A DNA stretch of 64,000 nt from Echinicola strongylocentroti (lineage in GTDB: Bacteria; Bacteroidota; Bacteroidia; Cytophagales; Cyclobacteriaceae), in assembly GCF_003260975.1 (NCBI RefSeq), contig NZ_CP030041.1, positions 3,705,001 through 3,769,000 on the forward strand. Reading direction: 5' to 3'. Numbering within the stretch: position 1 is the first letter of the stretch; each line of letters begins with the position of its first letter. Made by a program: the position numbers and the translations under genes. This document shows, in pieces, positions 1-8,930 of the stretch. Below the pieces are notes generated by a model. It was not told where the DNA came from. It worked only from the letters and a program-made list of their open reading frames with translations, and made no database searches.

Positions 1-2802
1 TTTGTGATGTCCGGGGTGAAAGCCCAGAAAACGGAAGTCCAGTACCTATCAGGTAAAGGCTATCAGGACACCAAGGAATGGGAGTTTAAAATTTCCGGAG
101 GCCGAAACAGTGGCGAGTGGAGCACGATCAGCGTGCCTTCGGTGTGGGAGCAGGAAGGCTTTGGGAAGTACCAATATGGCATCAAATTTTACGGCAAGCC
201 ATTTCCCGATGGGATCGCCGATGAAGTGGGGCAATACAAATACGCCTTCGAAGTACCCCGGGGATGGGAAAATAAGCTGGTAAGAATTGTTTTTGACGGC
301 TCCATGACCGACACAGAAGTGAGGGTCAATGGCCGTTCGGCAGGGGATAAGCATCAAGGAGCCTTTTACCGCTTTAAGTACGATATTACCGACTTGCTGA
401 AGTATGGAAAAGAGAACCTGCTGGAAGTGACAGTGAGTAAAGAATCCACCAATGCCAGTGTCAACTTGGCTGAGCGCAGGGCCGATTATTGGAACTTTGG
501 CGGCATTTTCAGACCGGTGTTCTTGGAAGCATACCCCGCAAAATTCATCGATCGCACCGCGATAGACGCGCAGGCCAATGGTGAATTCAGCGCCGAAGTC
601 TTCCTCGGCAGCGCGAGCTCAGAAGACATGAAAGTGGTGGCCCAAGTGACCGATGAGGAAGGTAATGCTGTGGGGCAGCCAATGGAGAAGCCCATTACCC
701 AAGGGGGAGACAAGGTGGTCTTGGAAAGTGCTTTTGACGGGATAAATCGCTGGACTGCGGAGACACCAAACCTATATCATATACAGTTTTCACTTTTTGA
801 TGGCGATGAGCTCGTGCATCAGACCGATGACCGCTTTGGTTTTCGTACCATTGAGCTGAAAGCCAGTGATGGGATATATGTCAATGGCCAACGGGTGCTG
901 ATGAAGGGGGTGAATAAGCACAGCTTTTGGCCAGAATCCGGGAGGACACTTAATAAAGAACTTAATTATGCCGATGCCAAGTTGATCAAAGAAATGAACA
1001 TGAATTCGGTGAGGCTTTCCCATTATCCATCTGATCCTGAGTTTTTGGATGCTTGTGATGAATTGGGGCTTTATGTGCTCCACGAGTTGGGCGGCTGGCA
1101 TGGTCACTATGACGAAGCCATAGGCATGAAGCTGGTGGAATCCTTGGTGACGCGTGATGTCAACCACCCCAGCGTGATCTTCTGGGACAATGGCAACGAA
1201 GGAGGCTGGAACACGGAATTAGATGATGAGTTTGCAAAGTGGGATCCTCAAAACCGCCCTGTGCTGCATCCGCAGCAATTGCTCAACGGTGTCGAGACGA
1301 TGCACTATCGCTCGTACGGCGAGACGGAGGAATATTTCAGAGGTGACTATATCTTTATGCCAACGGAATTTTTACATGGCCTGTATGATGGCGGCCATGG
1401 TGCTGGCCTGTATGATTACTGGGAAATGATGCGCAAACATCCCCGAAGCGGTGGTGGTTTTCTTTGGGTTTTTGCCGACGAGGGAATTGCCCGTACCGAT
1501 CAGGATGGCCGTATCGATAATCAGGGTAATTATGGGGCAGACGGTATAGTAGGTCCTCATCATGAAAAAGAAGGAAGTTTCTTTACCATCAAGGAAGTAT
1601 GGTCGCCAGTGATGGTGATGCACGAAGATCAGTTGGCGAGTGACTTTGATGGTGTTTTTGAGGTAGAAAACAGGTATGATTTCACCAACTTGAATGCCTG
1701 TACTTTCGAATGGGCTCTGGCGGAATTCTACAGCCCTGAGGCAGGCCAAAGTGGCCACAAGGTAACCAAGTCTGGAGAACTGAAAGGCCCTGATGTGGCA
1801 GCACATGAAGCGGGGAACGTGTCCATACCGTTGCCGTCAAATTGGCAAGCGGCCGATGTACTTTACCTTACCGCAAAGGATCCGGAAGGCAAGGAGCTAT
1901 GGACTTGGCATTTCACATGGGAGCAGCCCCAGCAGTATTTACAGGCAGGTGCTGGAGCAGTGGAGTTGGAGGAGCGCGCTGCAGGCTATGTAGTGTCTTC
2001 TGGAGAACTGGAAGTGGAGTTTAGCAAAGAAAATGGACAGATCTCTTCTGTTAAAACCGGTGGAAAAGCTATTTCTTTTGGGGGAGGACCACGGTTTGTG
2101 GCTGCCAGAAGAGGAGACCGAACCTTGGACGGAACGGTAGACCCTGATTTCGAAAAAGGAATGGACAGGATTTATAAAGAACTGGACTTGGAGCAAGAAC
2201 TAAGGACGGTCACAGCAGGCAAGGACGGTGACAATGTAGTGATCAGCGCTAGCTGTTTTGGCCCACTGCAAGAGGTGGAGTGGACGATTCAGCCCGGAGG
2301 ATTGGTGCAGCTGGATTATGCGTATGAATACAACGGTGTTGTTGAATTGATGGGGGTGTCGTTTGATTATCCAGAAGACAAGGTAAAAGCGATCCGTTGG
2401 CTTGGAGAAGGGCCCTATCGCTCTTGGCAAAACCGGATTCATGGCACTACTTTGGATATCTGGGGAAATGATTACAATGACCCTATTCCCGGCGAGTCCT
2501 TTACTTATCCTGAGTTTAAAGGGTATTTCCACGATTGGCATTGGGCTGCATTGGAGACAGAAGAAGGTCACATCTACATGGCCAATGACCAGGCGGATAA
2601 TTACCTGGGCGTGTTTACCCCTAGGGATGGCAGGGATGCCCTTTTGTACACTTTGCCCCAGACTGGGCTGGCTGTCTTTGATGTGATTCCCGGAGTGAGA
2701 AACAAGGTGAACGCCACCGATCTGGTCGGTCCATCATCTCAGCCGCAGCATGTGAGCGGCCCGAAGCAAGGCAGGGTTTATTTTAAATTTAAGGCGCATT
2801 GA
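1..2802 (+). CDS. Glycoside hydrolase family 2 protein, 5' end cut by window edge
   Basis: Secreted GH2 enzyme, probably a beta-galactosidase, beta-glucuronidase or related exo-glycosidase. The reading frame is open to base 1; the first residues (MSGVKAQ) look like the end of a signal peptide, so the true start lies upstream of the window. An N-terminal jelly-roll, an Ig-like domain and a TIM barrel are followed by C-terminal beta-domains ending at SGPKQGRVYFKFKAH. The GH2 acid/base Glu is in the GNEGG motif (nt 1198-1200), and the likely nucleophile Glu is in MPTEF (nt 1366-1368). It lies 73 bp upstream of a sugar isomerase-like gene and may be co-transcribed with it. The substrate cannot be assigned from sequence alone. 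Confidence 0.88.
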   Translation, partial: FVMSGVKAQKTEVQYLSGKGYQDTKEWEFKISGGRNSGEWSTISVPSVWEQEGFGKYQYGIKFYGKPFPDGIADEVGQYKYAFEVPRGWENKLVRIVFDGSMTDTEVRVNGRSAGDKHQGAFYRFKYDITDLLKYGKENLLEVTVSKESTNASVNLAERRADYWNFGGIFRPVFLEAYPAKFIDRTAIDAQANGEFSAEVFLGSASSEDMKVVAQVTDEEGNAVGQPMEKPITQGGDKVVLESAFDGINRWTAETPNLYHIQFSLFDGDELVHQTDDRFGFRTIELKASDGIYVNGQRVLMKGVNKHSFWPESGRTLNKELNYADAKLIKEMNMNSVRLSHYPSDPEFLDACDELGLYVLHELGGWHGHYDEAIGMKLVESLVTRDVNHPSVIFWDNGNEGGWNTELDDEFAKWDPQNRPVLHPQQLLNGVETMHYRSYGETEEYFRGDYIFMPTEFLHGLYDGGHGAGLYDYWEMMRKHPRSGGGFLWVFADEGIARTDQDGRIDNQGNYGADGIVGPHHEKEGSFFTIKEVWSPVMVMHEDQLASDFDGVFEVENRYDFTNLNACTFEWALAEFYSPEAGQSGHKVTKSGELKGPDVAAHEAGNVSIPLPSNWQAADVLYLTAKDPEGKELWTWHFTWEQPQQYLQAGAGAVELEERAAGYVVSSGELEVEFSKENGQISSVKTGGKAISFGGGPRFVAARRGDRTLDGTVDPDFEKGMDRIYKELDLEQELRTVTAGKDGDNVVISASCFGPLQEVEWTIQPGGLVQLDYAYEYNGVVELMGVSFDYPEDKVKAIRWLGEGPYRSWQNRIHGTTLDIWGNDYNDPIPGESFTYPEFKGYFHDWHWAALETEEGHIYMANDQADNYLGVFTPRDGRDALLYTLPQTGLAVFDVIPGVRNKVNATDLVGPSSQPQHVSGPKQGRVYFKFKAH

Positions 2803-2875
2803 TCGCTACCCTTAACTGGAAGTCAGAGACAGTGGGACAACCAACAATTTTCAAATCTTTTAATTTTCCAATGAT

Positions 2876-3748
2876 ATGATCAAAAACACCAACGACGGAA
2901 CGAACGCAGCCCCTTATCTAAGGGTGGACATGAATTATGGCGGATGCAATGATTTGCCTGACTTTTCCACAGGACCCAAAGGGGATGATAGGGAGAAGCA
3001 TGAGGCCATCAAGCAAGCGGGCTTTCAGGGGATTCAAGATGGGGATCCAGCTCTTTGTAAGAAGCTGGGATTGGAGTTGACTGGTCACGCACGGATGAAT
3101 GAAGTGGGAGAGCTGGATGAATTACTGCCCAAGTGGAAGGACGATGGCTATAACTGTGCCACGCTCCATGTGGGCTGGGGAATGGAGGGTGATGCTGAAG
3201 TGGATAAATTGGTAGAATATGTGCTGAACAGTGCAGTAAAATTTAAGCTGCCGATCTATATCGAAACCCACCGGGCGACCATCACCCAGGATATGTGGCG
3301 AACCGTAGAGCTGACCAAGCGTTTTCCGGAGATTCGTTTTAATGGTGATTTTTCGCATTGGTACACCGGCCAGGAAATGGTCTATGGTGGGATTGAAAAC
3401 AAGTGGGAATTTATCCAGCCGGTAGTTGACCGTGTCCGGTTTATGCATGGCAGAATAGGGAATCCTGGTAGTATCCAAGTGGATGTGGGCGACGGTCAAG
3501 GCCAAAGCTATGTGGGGCACTTCAAGGAAATGTGGACCCGGGCGTTCCAGGGCTTTTTGAAATCCGCTGGAGCAGGAGATTTTATCTGTTTTGCCGTAGA
3601 GCTGTTGCAAGCAGATATTTTCTATGCCCGGACCTTTAAGAACACCAATGGTCAGCCACAAGAAGAAGGCGATCGATGGCAGCAGGCATTACGCTATAAG
3701 CAACTGGCGGAGGAATGCTGGAAAAAGGCATTGGAGCGGGAAGTATGA
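2876..3748 (+). CDS. Sugar phosphate isomerase/epimerase family protein (TIM barrel)
   Basis: A 290-residue xylose-isomerase-like TIM-barrel protein with no signal peptide, so cytoplasmic. Likely divalent-metal ligands follow the family pattern: Glu in YIETHRA, Asp in NGDFSHW, His in RFMHGRIG and Glu in FAVELLQ. The family includes isomerases, epimerases, dehydratases and the 3-oxo-isoapionate decarboxylase OiaC. Given the RuBisCO-like protein and DUF1537 kinase about 3 kb downstream, a role in branched or acidic sugar breakdown is plausible but inferred. It follows the GH2 gene and precedes a Gfo/Idh oxidoreductase by 279 bp. Confidence 0.82.
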   Translation: MIKNTNDGTNAAPYLRVDMNYGGCNDLPDFSTGPKGDDREKHEAIKQAGFQGIQDGDPALCKKLGLELTGHARMNEVGELDELLPKWKDDGYNCATLHVGWGMEGDAEVDKLVEYVLNSAVKFKLPIYIETHRATITQDMWRTVELTKRFPEIRFNGDFSHWYTGQEMVYGGIENKWEFIQPVVDRVRFMHGRIGNPGSIQVDVGDGQGQSYVGHFKEMWTRAFQGFLKSAGAGDFICFAVELLQADIFYARTFKNTNGQPQEEGDRWQQALRYKQLAEECWKKALEREV

Positions 3749-3869
3749 AGATAAAAGTCCGAGGTTTTTTTGAGCGCTGTAGCTTGTCAGGTACTGAATA
3801 TAAGGTTTGGGCCAAGATGTTAGCGATTACTGGTTTTGGATACCAGTTGAAATAAGGCTTCAACGGATG

Positions 3870-3928
3870 TTTAGATGGGCGATTAAATTATGAAAAAAAC
3901 GTTCATAATTTAATATTAGCGCCTAAAT
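3870..3928. repeat. Long imperfect hairpin in the intergenic gap
   Basis: A 13-bp perfect inverted repeat (ATTAAATTATGAA at 3882-3894 with its complement at 3902-3914) has an 8-bp loop. Shorter pairing outside it (GGCG 3878-3881 with CGCC 3920-3923, and TTTA with TAAA) extends the stem. No T-run follows directly, so it is not a classic terminator. It could be an mRNA stability element or an intergenic palindromic repeat between the isomerase and oxidoreductase genes. Confidence 0.6.
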
Positions 3929-4027
3929 AGTGTAGAAATTGATGTGATAGAATAAAAAGGTTTTATATTAAGATGGAAGAGAAAAAGCACTTAGTGCTTT
4001 TAGCGATTCAGCGAGAAATATAAAGCC

Positions 4028-5059
4028 ATGAAAATACAACTTATCGGTGCGGGAGGTATTGTGAAGGATGCGCATTTGCCGGCATATAAAATTGCTGGAT
4101 ATGAGGTGGAGGGAATTTTTGATCTTAACGAAGGAAAAGCTGCTGCGCTTGCGGAGGAGTTTGGGATTCCAGGTGTATTTGCTTCTCTGGATGAATTGGT
4201 CGCTCATGCCGGTGAAAATTCCGTTTTTGATGTGGCAGTACCGGGGAGTGCTGTGTTGGAGGTGTTGGAAAAGCTTCCAGATGGTGCCGTGGTATTGATC
4301 CAGAAGCCGATGGGCCAAGATTTGGCGGCAGCCAAAGCTATCTTGGCCCTTTGCAGGAAAAAGCAGTTGAAGGCAGGAGTCAATTTTCAGATGCGCTATG
4401 CACCCTATATCCAGAAAGCCCGTGAAATCATCGATTCTGGTCAAATAGGAGAGCTTTGTGATATAGAAATCAAGATCAATGTCTACACTCCTTGGCACCT
4501 TTGGGATTTTTTGTTTACGGCAGCGCGAGTGGAGATTTTGTACCACAGCATCCATTATGTGGATTTGGTCCGATCATTTTATGGCAATCCCAAAAAGGTA
4601 TACGCCAAGACCATCAAGCACCCAAAGATGTCCCAATTGGCCTCAGTGAAGACGAATATCATTATGGACTACGGCGAGCTGAAAGGCGCCAATATCCTGA
4701 CCAACCATGCCCATGAGTTTGGTCAGAAACATCAACAGTCCTACGTGAAATTGGAAGGAACAAAAGGGGCCATTATGATAGAAATGGGGTTGATGAAGAA
4801 TTATCCAGTAGGCACTGCGGATAAATTCGAATATGTGGTGATGGAAGAAGGAAAGGAACCTGAGTGGAAAGAGGAATCCATCGAGGGAACTTGGTTTCCA
4901 CATGCTTTTGTAGGCTCGATGGCCGAGATGAAAAAGGCCTTGGAAAACCCCAAGTATATTCCTGACAATAGCGTAGAGGACTGCATCTACACCATGGCCT
5001 GTGTGGAGGCCGCCCACCAGTCCAACGAAGTGGGAGGAGTGGAGCTGTCCACGGATTAG
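4028..5059 (+). CDS. Gfo/Idh/MocA family oxidoreductase
   Basis: A 343-residue NAD(P)-dependent sugar dehydrogenase-like protein. The Rossmann dinucleotide loop is at the N-terminus (GAGGIVKDAHLPAY). The usual EKP motif reads QKP (IQKPMGQDL), so the Lys is kept. The second domain carries the HSIHYVDLVRSF segment with the usual histidine. No signal peptide, so cytoplasmic. It lies in a sugar-catabolic neighbourhood and may oxidise a sugar released by the GH2 enzyme. The D-apiose dehydrogenase ApsD belongs to this superfamily, but the substrate here is not determined. Confidence 0.85.
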   Translation: MKIQLIGAGGIVKDAHLPAYKIAGYEVEGIFDLNEGKAAALAEEFGIPGVFASLDELVAHAGENSVFDVAVPGSAVLEVLEKLPDGAVVLIQKPMGQDLAAAKAILALCRKKQLKAGVNFQMRYAPYIQKAREIIDSGQIGELCDIEIKINVYTPWHLWDFLFTAARVEILYHSIHYVDLVRSFYGNPKKVYAKTIKHPKMSQLASVKTNIIMDYGELKGANILTNHAHEFGQKHQQSYVKLEGTKGAIMIEMGLMKNYPVGTADKFEYVVMEEGKEPEWKEESIEGTWFPHAFVGSMAEMKKALENPKYIPDNSVEDCIYTMACVEAAHQSNEVGGVELSTD

Positions 5060-5078
5060 GCAAATTGACAAAAAGCGG

Positions 5079-5115
5079 CCTGAAAATCTCCCGGGTTTTT
5101 TGCTTCAGGTTTGAA
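5079..5115. repeat. 37-bp direct repeat with hairpin, left of toxin-antitoxin cassette
   Basis: This copy matches 5911-5947 at 35 of 37 positions. It contains CCTGAA and TTCAGG as an inverted repeat around a T-rich centre. It ends about 80 bp before the antitoxin start. Confidence 0.75.
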
Positions 5116-5196
5116 GATTTTTGACTACAAATATGTTTTTTTCATAAACTTTTTATATCGTTATTACGTGATTATAAGTCTAATACTCTAGTAATT

Positions 5197-5454
5197 ATGA
5201 ACGCAAAGTTGACATTATCAATCGAGAAAGAACTAATTGAAGAGGCAGAAAAGTATGCGGCTGGAAAAGATGGAAATCTTTCTGAAATTGTGGAAAACTA
5301 TCTGAAATACCTGATCTCAAAAAGGGGAAAAACCACCCCAACAAAAATTCAATCTAATAGGGTCAAAAAGCTTCAAGGTATTCTAAAAGTTGATGCTGAT
5401 TATGATTATAAAAAGATCCTAAAGGAGGAGAAAGTAAAAAAGTATGGCCACTAA
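5197..5454 (+). CDS. DUF6364-like antitoxin
   Basis: An 85-residue protein with a ribbon-helix-helix-like N-terminus (KLTLSIEKELIEEAEKYA) and a basic C-terminal tail rich in Lys that probably wraps the toxin. It overlaps the PIN-domain gene by 11 bp, the usual coupled layout of type II toxin-antitoxin pairs, and these antitoxins normally repress their own promoter. The antitoxin role is inferred from size, fold pattern and partner. The cassette is more AT-rich than the catabolic genes around it and lies between two direct repeats. Confidence 0.8.
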   Translation: MNAKLTLSIEKELIEEAEKYAAGKDGNLSEIVENYLKYLISKRGKTTPTKIQSNRVKKLQGILKVDADYDYKKILKEEKVKKYGH

Positions 5455-5866
5455 GTTATTTTTGGACACTGATGTAATTATCGATTTTTTAATTGATAGA
5501 AGGCCTCATTCGATATATTCAGCTAATATTTTTGACCTTGCTGAAGAAGGAAAGTTGATCTTATATATCTCCTCCTTATCAATCAGTAATATTCACTATA
5601 TCATAAGAAAGGTTCTTGGCCAGCAAAAATCCCGTGAAGTAATACATGAAATTATGTCCATGGTAGAGGTTTTAGAGGTTTCCAAGTATCATATTCAAAA
5701 AGCACTTAAAAGTTCTATAAAAGATTTTGAAGATGCTATTCAGCATGAGGTGGCCTATGAAGAAAGTGCGATCAAGGCAATTTTGACAAGAAATATAAGG
5801 GATTATAAAAATGCCTCCCTGTCCATTTTTTCACCGGAAATGTGGTGTAATGATCTTTCAGACTAG
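5444..5866 (+). CDS. PIN domain toxin (VapC-like ribonuclease)
   Basis: A 140-residue PIN-domain protein expected to be a Mg2+-dependent RNase neutralised by the upstream protein. The first acidic cluster is in LFLDTDVIIDFL (Asp8, Asp10, Asp14). A central acidic helix KDFEDAIQ and a TRNIRDY motif near the C-terminus match the PIN active-site pattern. Its start codon lies inside the antitoxin gene, implying translational coupling. Catalytic acids appear intact, so it is likely functional. Confidence 0.85.
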   Translation: MATKLFLDTDVIIDFLIDRRPHSIYSANIFDLAEEGKLILYISSLSISNIHYIIRKVLGQQKSREVIHEIMSMVEVLEVSKYHIQKALKSSIKDFEDAIQHEVAYEESAIKAILTRNIRDYKNASLSIFSPEMWCNDLSD

Positions 5867-5910
5867 GCAATTCTCATTTGTATACTTATTCGCTATGTGA
5901 GAAGCTGTAG

Positions 5911-5947
5911 CCTGTAAATCTCCCGGGGTTTTTGCTTCAGGTTTGAA
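5911..5947. repeat. 37-bp direct repeat, right of toxin-antitoxin cassette
   Basis: Second copy of the repeat at 5079-5115 (two mismatches). The two copies enclose only the antitoxin and toxin genes. Confidence 0.75.
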
Positions 5948-6044
5948 AACCGAGCATTAGTCTTTTAACCTTCCAATCTTAAAATTTCCCAATACCCAAT
6001 CCACAAGCAGGTAAGTTCAGGATGCTGATATAAAGTGTCTTAGT

Positions 6045-6052
6045 TACATTTG
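6045..6052 (+). promoter_or_regulatory. Putative Bacteroidota -7 element upstream of RuBisCO-like gene
   Basis: TACATTTG fits the Bacteroidota -7 consensus TAnnTTTG. No convincing -33 TTTG is seen at the usual spacing, so support is moderate. An intrinsic-terminator-like hairpin lies between this site and the gene start. Confidence 0.4.
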
Positions 6053-6078
6053 TGTTAATAGGGTTTTATTAGGTTTTT

Positions 6079-6117
6079 AAGTAGGATGGGGGGATTTCTC
6101 CCGTCTTACTTTTTTTA
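6079..6117 (+). terminator. Terminator-like hairpin in the 5' region of the RuBisCO-like gene
   Basis: A 14-pair stem (three G-U pairs), a 5-base loop and a run of seven T residues form a classic intrinsic terminator. It lies downstream of the putative promoter at 6045-6052 and only 36-74 bp before the gene start. It could therefore be a leader attenuator rather than the end of the toxin-antitoxin transcript. Confidence 0.65.
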
Positions 6118-6152
6118 TCACCTACCTCATGACCTTTTCCCTCCTACATTTT

Positions 6153-7397
6153 ATGGAAAGAATTTCAGCAACATACTATATCGAAACACCTTATGAGGTG
6201 GAAGCGGCGGCTCAGGTATTGGCTGGGGAGCAATCCTCGGGGACTTTTGTAGCAGTACCCGGTGAGACAGCCGAACTGAAGCAGCGCTTTGCTGCCAGGG
6301 TGGAGTCCATCGAAAAGTTAGAAACCGTCAGCCATCCAGCCATACCGGGTGCAGTATCAGCCAGTGGACAGTATCACAGGGCCATCATCACGGTATCTTG
6401 GTCTATTGAAAATTTTGGGTACAATCTGCCTACGATGATATCGACCCTGCAAGGAAACTTGTACGAAATCACCCAGTTTACAGGCTTGAAATTAATGGAT
6501 TTGGAAGTGCCTGCTTCCTTTGCGGAGCACTTTGATGGGCCAGCTTTTGGGATCCAAGGTTGTAGGGAACTGACGGGTGTGGAAGAGGGGCGACCACTGA
6601 TCGGGACGATCATCAAGCCAAGCATAGGGATGAGTCCTGAAGAAACCGCCACTTTGGTAAAAACCTTAGTGGAGGCGGGCATCGACTTTATCAAGGACGA
6701 TGAACTGATGGGGTCAGCTGCTAATTCACCCTTTGGCAAACGTGTCGAGGCCATCATGAAGGTCATCAATGCCCATGCGGATAAATCGGACAAGAAAGTG
6801 ATGTATGCCTTTAATATTTCTGATGAAATGGACAGCATGCAGCGCAATTATGATACGGTGGTGCAGCATGGAGGCACTTGTGCCATGATGAGCATCAATA
6901 GCGTTGGCTTGGCAGGCGTGAAAAAAATTTGCGACCGTAGGGAGCTGGCCATCCATGCCCACAGAAACGGCTGGGGAATGCTCAACAGGCATCCACTGCT
7001 GGGGATTGACTTCAGGGCATATCAAAAACTATGGCGACTTGCCGGCGTGGATCAGCTCCATGTGAACGGCATTAAGAATAAATTTTGGGAATCGGACGAT
7101 TCCGTGGTACGATCGATTGAAGCGTGTTTGACGCCCATGTTGGGCGGCTATGAGGTGATGCCTGTGGTCTCTTCGGGACAATGGGGTGGCCAAGCGCCAG
7201 AAACGTACCGTCGAACCAATACCACTGATCTGCTTTATATGGCAGGAGGAGGTATAATGGCCCATCCTGCCGGCCCTGCCGGAGGTGTGAAGGCACTGCA
7301 GCAAGCTTGGCAAGCTGCTGTGGACGGCGTTTCCGTGGAGGAAGCAGCGAAAATCTATAAGGAATTTGGTCTGTCGGTAGAGAAATTTGGTCAATAA
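6153..7397 (+). CDS. RuBisCO-like protein (form IV; OiaX/OiaT-type candidate)
   Basis: RuBisCO large-chain homologue of 414 residues from the chosen start (MERISATYY); an in-frame ATG at 6129 would add eight residues with no family counterpart. Counterparts of RuBisCO catalytic residues are visible: Lys155 in GTIIKPS (spinach K175), Lys181, Asp183 and Glu184 in DFIKDDE (carbamylated K201, D203, E204), His270-Arg271 in AHAHRNG region (H294-R295) and His303 in QLHVNG (H327). Lys310 lies near the loop-6 position. The stop is 2 bp before a DUF1537 kinase, which is the pair used for 3-oxo-isoapionate 4-phosphate decarboxylation or transcarboxylation in D-apionate breakdown. No small subunit or phosphoribulokinase is present, so carbon fixation is unlikely. 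Confidence 0.88.
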   Translation: MERISATYYIETPYEVEAAAQVLAGEQSSGTFVAVPGETAELKQRFAARVESIEKLETVSHPAIPGAVSASGQYHRAIITVSWSIENFGYNLPTMISTLQGNLYEITQFTGLKLMDLEVPASFAEHFDGPAFGIQGCRELTGVEEGRPLIGTIIKPSIGMSPEETATLVKTLVEAGIDFIKDDELMGSAANSPFGKRVEAIMKVINAHADKSDKKVMYAFNISDEMDSMQRNYDTVVQHGGTCAMMSINSVGLAGVKKICDRRELAIHAHRNGWGMLNRHPLLGIDFRAYQKLWRLAGVDQLHVNGIKNKFWESDDSVVRSIEACLTPMLGGYEVMPVVSSGQWGGQAPETYRRTNTTDLLYMAGGGIMAHPAGPAGGVKALQQAWQAAVDGVSVEEAAKIYKEFGLSVEKFGQ

Positions 7398-7399
7398 TT

Positions 7400-8791
7400 A
7401 TGCGAAAAGAGGCGGCACCATTGCTACTGGCCTATTATGGCGATGACTTTACTGGCTCATCCGATGCGCTGGATTTTTTGAGCAAAGCAGGAGTGAAAAC
7501 GGTGTTGTTTATCGCTCCACCCACCCCTGTGCAATTGGAAAAGTATCAAGGCATTCAGGCCATCGGAATCGCTGGAATGACGCGTTCTATGGCGCCAGCG
7601 GAAATGGAAAGGGAGTTGGAAAGTGCCTTTGGGATGCTGAAGGAAACAGGAGCCCGGCAGGTGCATTATAAAGTCTGCTCTACGTTTGATTCATCACCAA
7701 AAATTGGCAGTATCGGAAAGGCCTTGGAAGTGGGCCTGGATGTATTCCAAACCCCATACGCCTCCCTCTTGGTGGCTGCTCCAGCGTTAGGACGCTATTG
7801 TGCTTTTGGGAACCTCTTTGCCCGGATGGGTATCGGGAGCCAAGGAGAGATCTATCGGCTGGACAGGCATCCATCCATGAGCAAGCACCCGACCACCCCT
7901 GCGGATGAGAGCGACTTGCGTCTTCATTTGGCCAAGCAGACGAGCCTAAAAGTGGGCTTGGTGGATTTGTTGGAAGTGGAAAATGGTGGAAGCCTTTTGG
8001 AAAAAGCATTAGATCGGGAGGTGGCGAAGGGGGCTAAAATAGTGCTTTTTGACGCCATGTATTCAAGGCAAATGGCAGGCATCGGACAAATGATCGATGA
8101 AGCGGGCAAGGATAAAATACATTTCTCCGTGGGGTCTTCAGGAGTAGAAATGGCCTTGGGTGACTATTGGAAAGAAAAAGGTATTCTCCAACAGGGTAAG
8201 GCTTGGGAAAACCCCGGAAAAGTAACGCCAATGCTCGTCCTTTCGGGAAGTTGTTCTCCTATTACAGAAGAGCAGATCGCCTACGCCCTCTCACGGGGAT
8301 TTGAAGAAGTCTCGCTGGATCCAGAAAGGCTGGCCAAAGACCCCGAGGTGATCTTGGAGAATGCAGGGAAAGTGGTGGAGAAGATGAAGGGAGGAAAGAG
8401 TGTGATTGTTCATACTGCCTGTGGGGCCGATGATAAAAGACGAAATATTACACGAAAAATATTAATAGAACAGGGCATTGCTCCAGAAGATGTCAGTGCC
8501 AAAACGGCCGACTTCTTCGGCCATGCGCTAGGGGAAATTGCGCGAATGGCGGCAGAAGAATTCCCTTTTAAAAGACTCTTGATAGCCGGTGGAGACACCT
8601 CCAGTAAAGTGGCGAGAGCCCTTGGGATAGAAGCCGTGGAGATGATCGCTCCGTTGGTGCCTGGTGCCCCATTGTGCAAAGCGCACGCTCCCCAATCGCC
8701 CATGGATGGCATGGAGGTAAACTTCAAGGGTGGCCAAGTCGGGGCTGAAGATTACTTTGTACAGGTGATGGAGGGGAGGATTGGCGGATGA
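7400..8791 (+). CDS. Four-carbon acid sugar kinase family protein (DUF1537; OiaK-like candidate)
   Basis: A 463-residue cytoplasmic kinase of the DUF1537 family, which phosphorylates sugar acids using ATP. The N-terminal substrate domain opens with AYYGDDFTGSSDAL and includes HYKVCSTFDSSP. The C-terminal nucleotide-binding domain carries IAGGDTSSKVARALG and PGAPLC. It starts 2 bp after the RuBisCO-like gene, so the two are almost certainly translated together. In characterised D-apionate pathways OiaK phosphorylates 3-oxo-isoapionate for an RLP enzyme. That substrate is inferred here from the pairing. Erythronate or threonate-type kinases are the main alternative. Confidence 0.88.
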   Translation: MRKEAAPLLLAYYGDDFTGSSDALDFLSKAGVKTVLFIAPPTPVQLEKYQGIQAIGIAGMTRSMAPAEMERELESAFGMLKETGARQVHYKVCSTFDSSPKIGSIGKALEVGLDVFQTPYASLLVAAPALGRYCAFGNLFARMGIGSQGEIYRLDRHPSMSKHPTTPADESDLRLHLAKQTSLKVGLVDLLEVENGGSLLEKALDREVAKGAKIVLFDAMYSRQMAGIGQMIDEAGKDKIHFSVGSSGVEMALGDYWKEKGILQQGKAWENPGKVTPMLVLSGSCSPITEEQIAYALSRGFEEVSLDPERLAKDPEVILENAGKVVEKMKGGKSVIVHTACGADDKRRNITRKILIEQGIAPEDVSAKTADFFGHALGEIARMAAEEFPFKRLLIAGGDTSSKVARALGIEAVEMIAPLVPGAPLCKAHAPQSPMDGMEVNFKGGQVGAEDYFVQVMEGRIGG

Positions 8792-8930
8792 CAGAAGTAG
8801 GGTGTCTTTTCGTCACACCTATAATCAACAAGGTTTTATCAAATTTTAACCAAAGATCACCTCAACTGCTCCCTATAACATTGGCAGCTAAATTAATAAC
8901 CAATCACGACATAACTCAATAATCAACTAC

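Noticed and set aside
1223..2686. Several short frames inside the first GH2 gene on both strands
   Set aside because: Shadows of a well-supported GH2 reading frame.
6129..7397. True carbon-fixing RuBisCO
   Set aside because: No small subunit, phosphoribulokinase or carboxysome genes, diverged active-site context, and pairing with a DUF1537 kinase point to a form IV RuBisCO-like enzyme.
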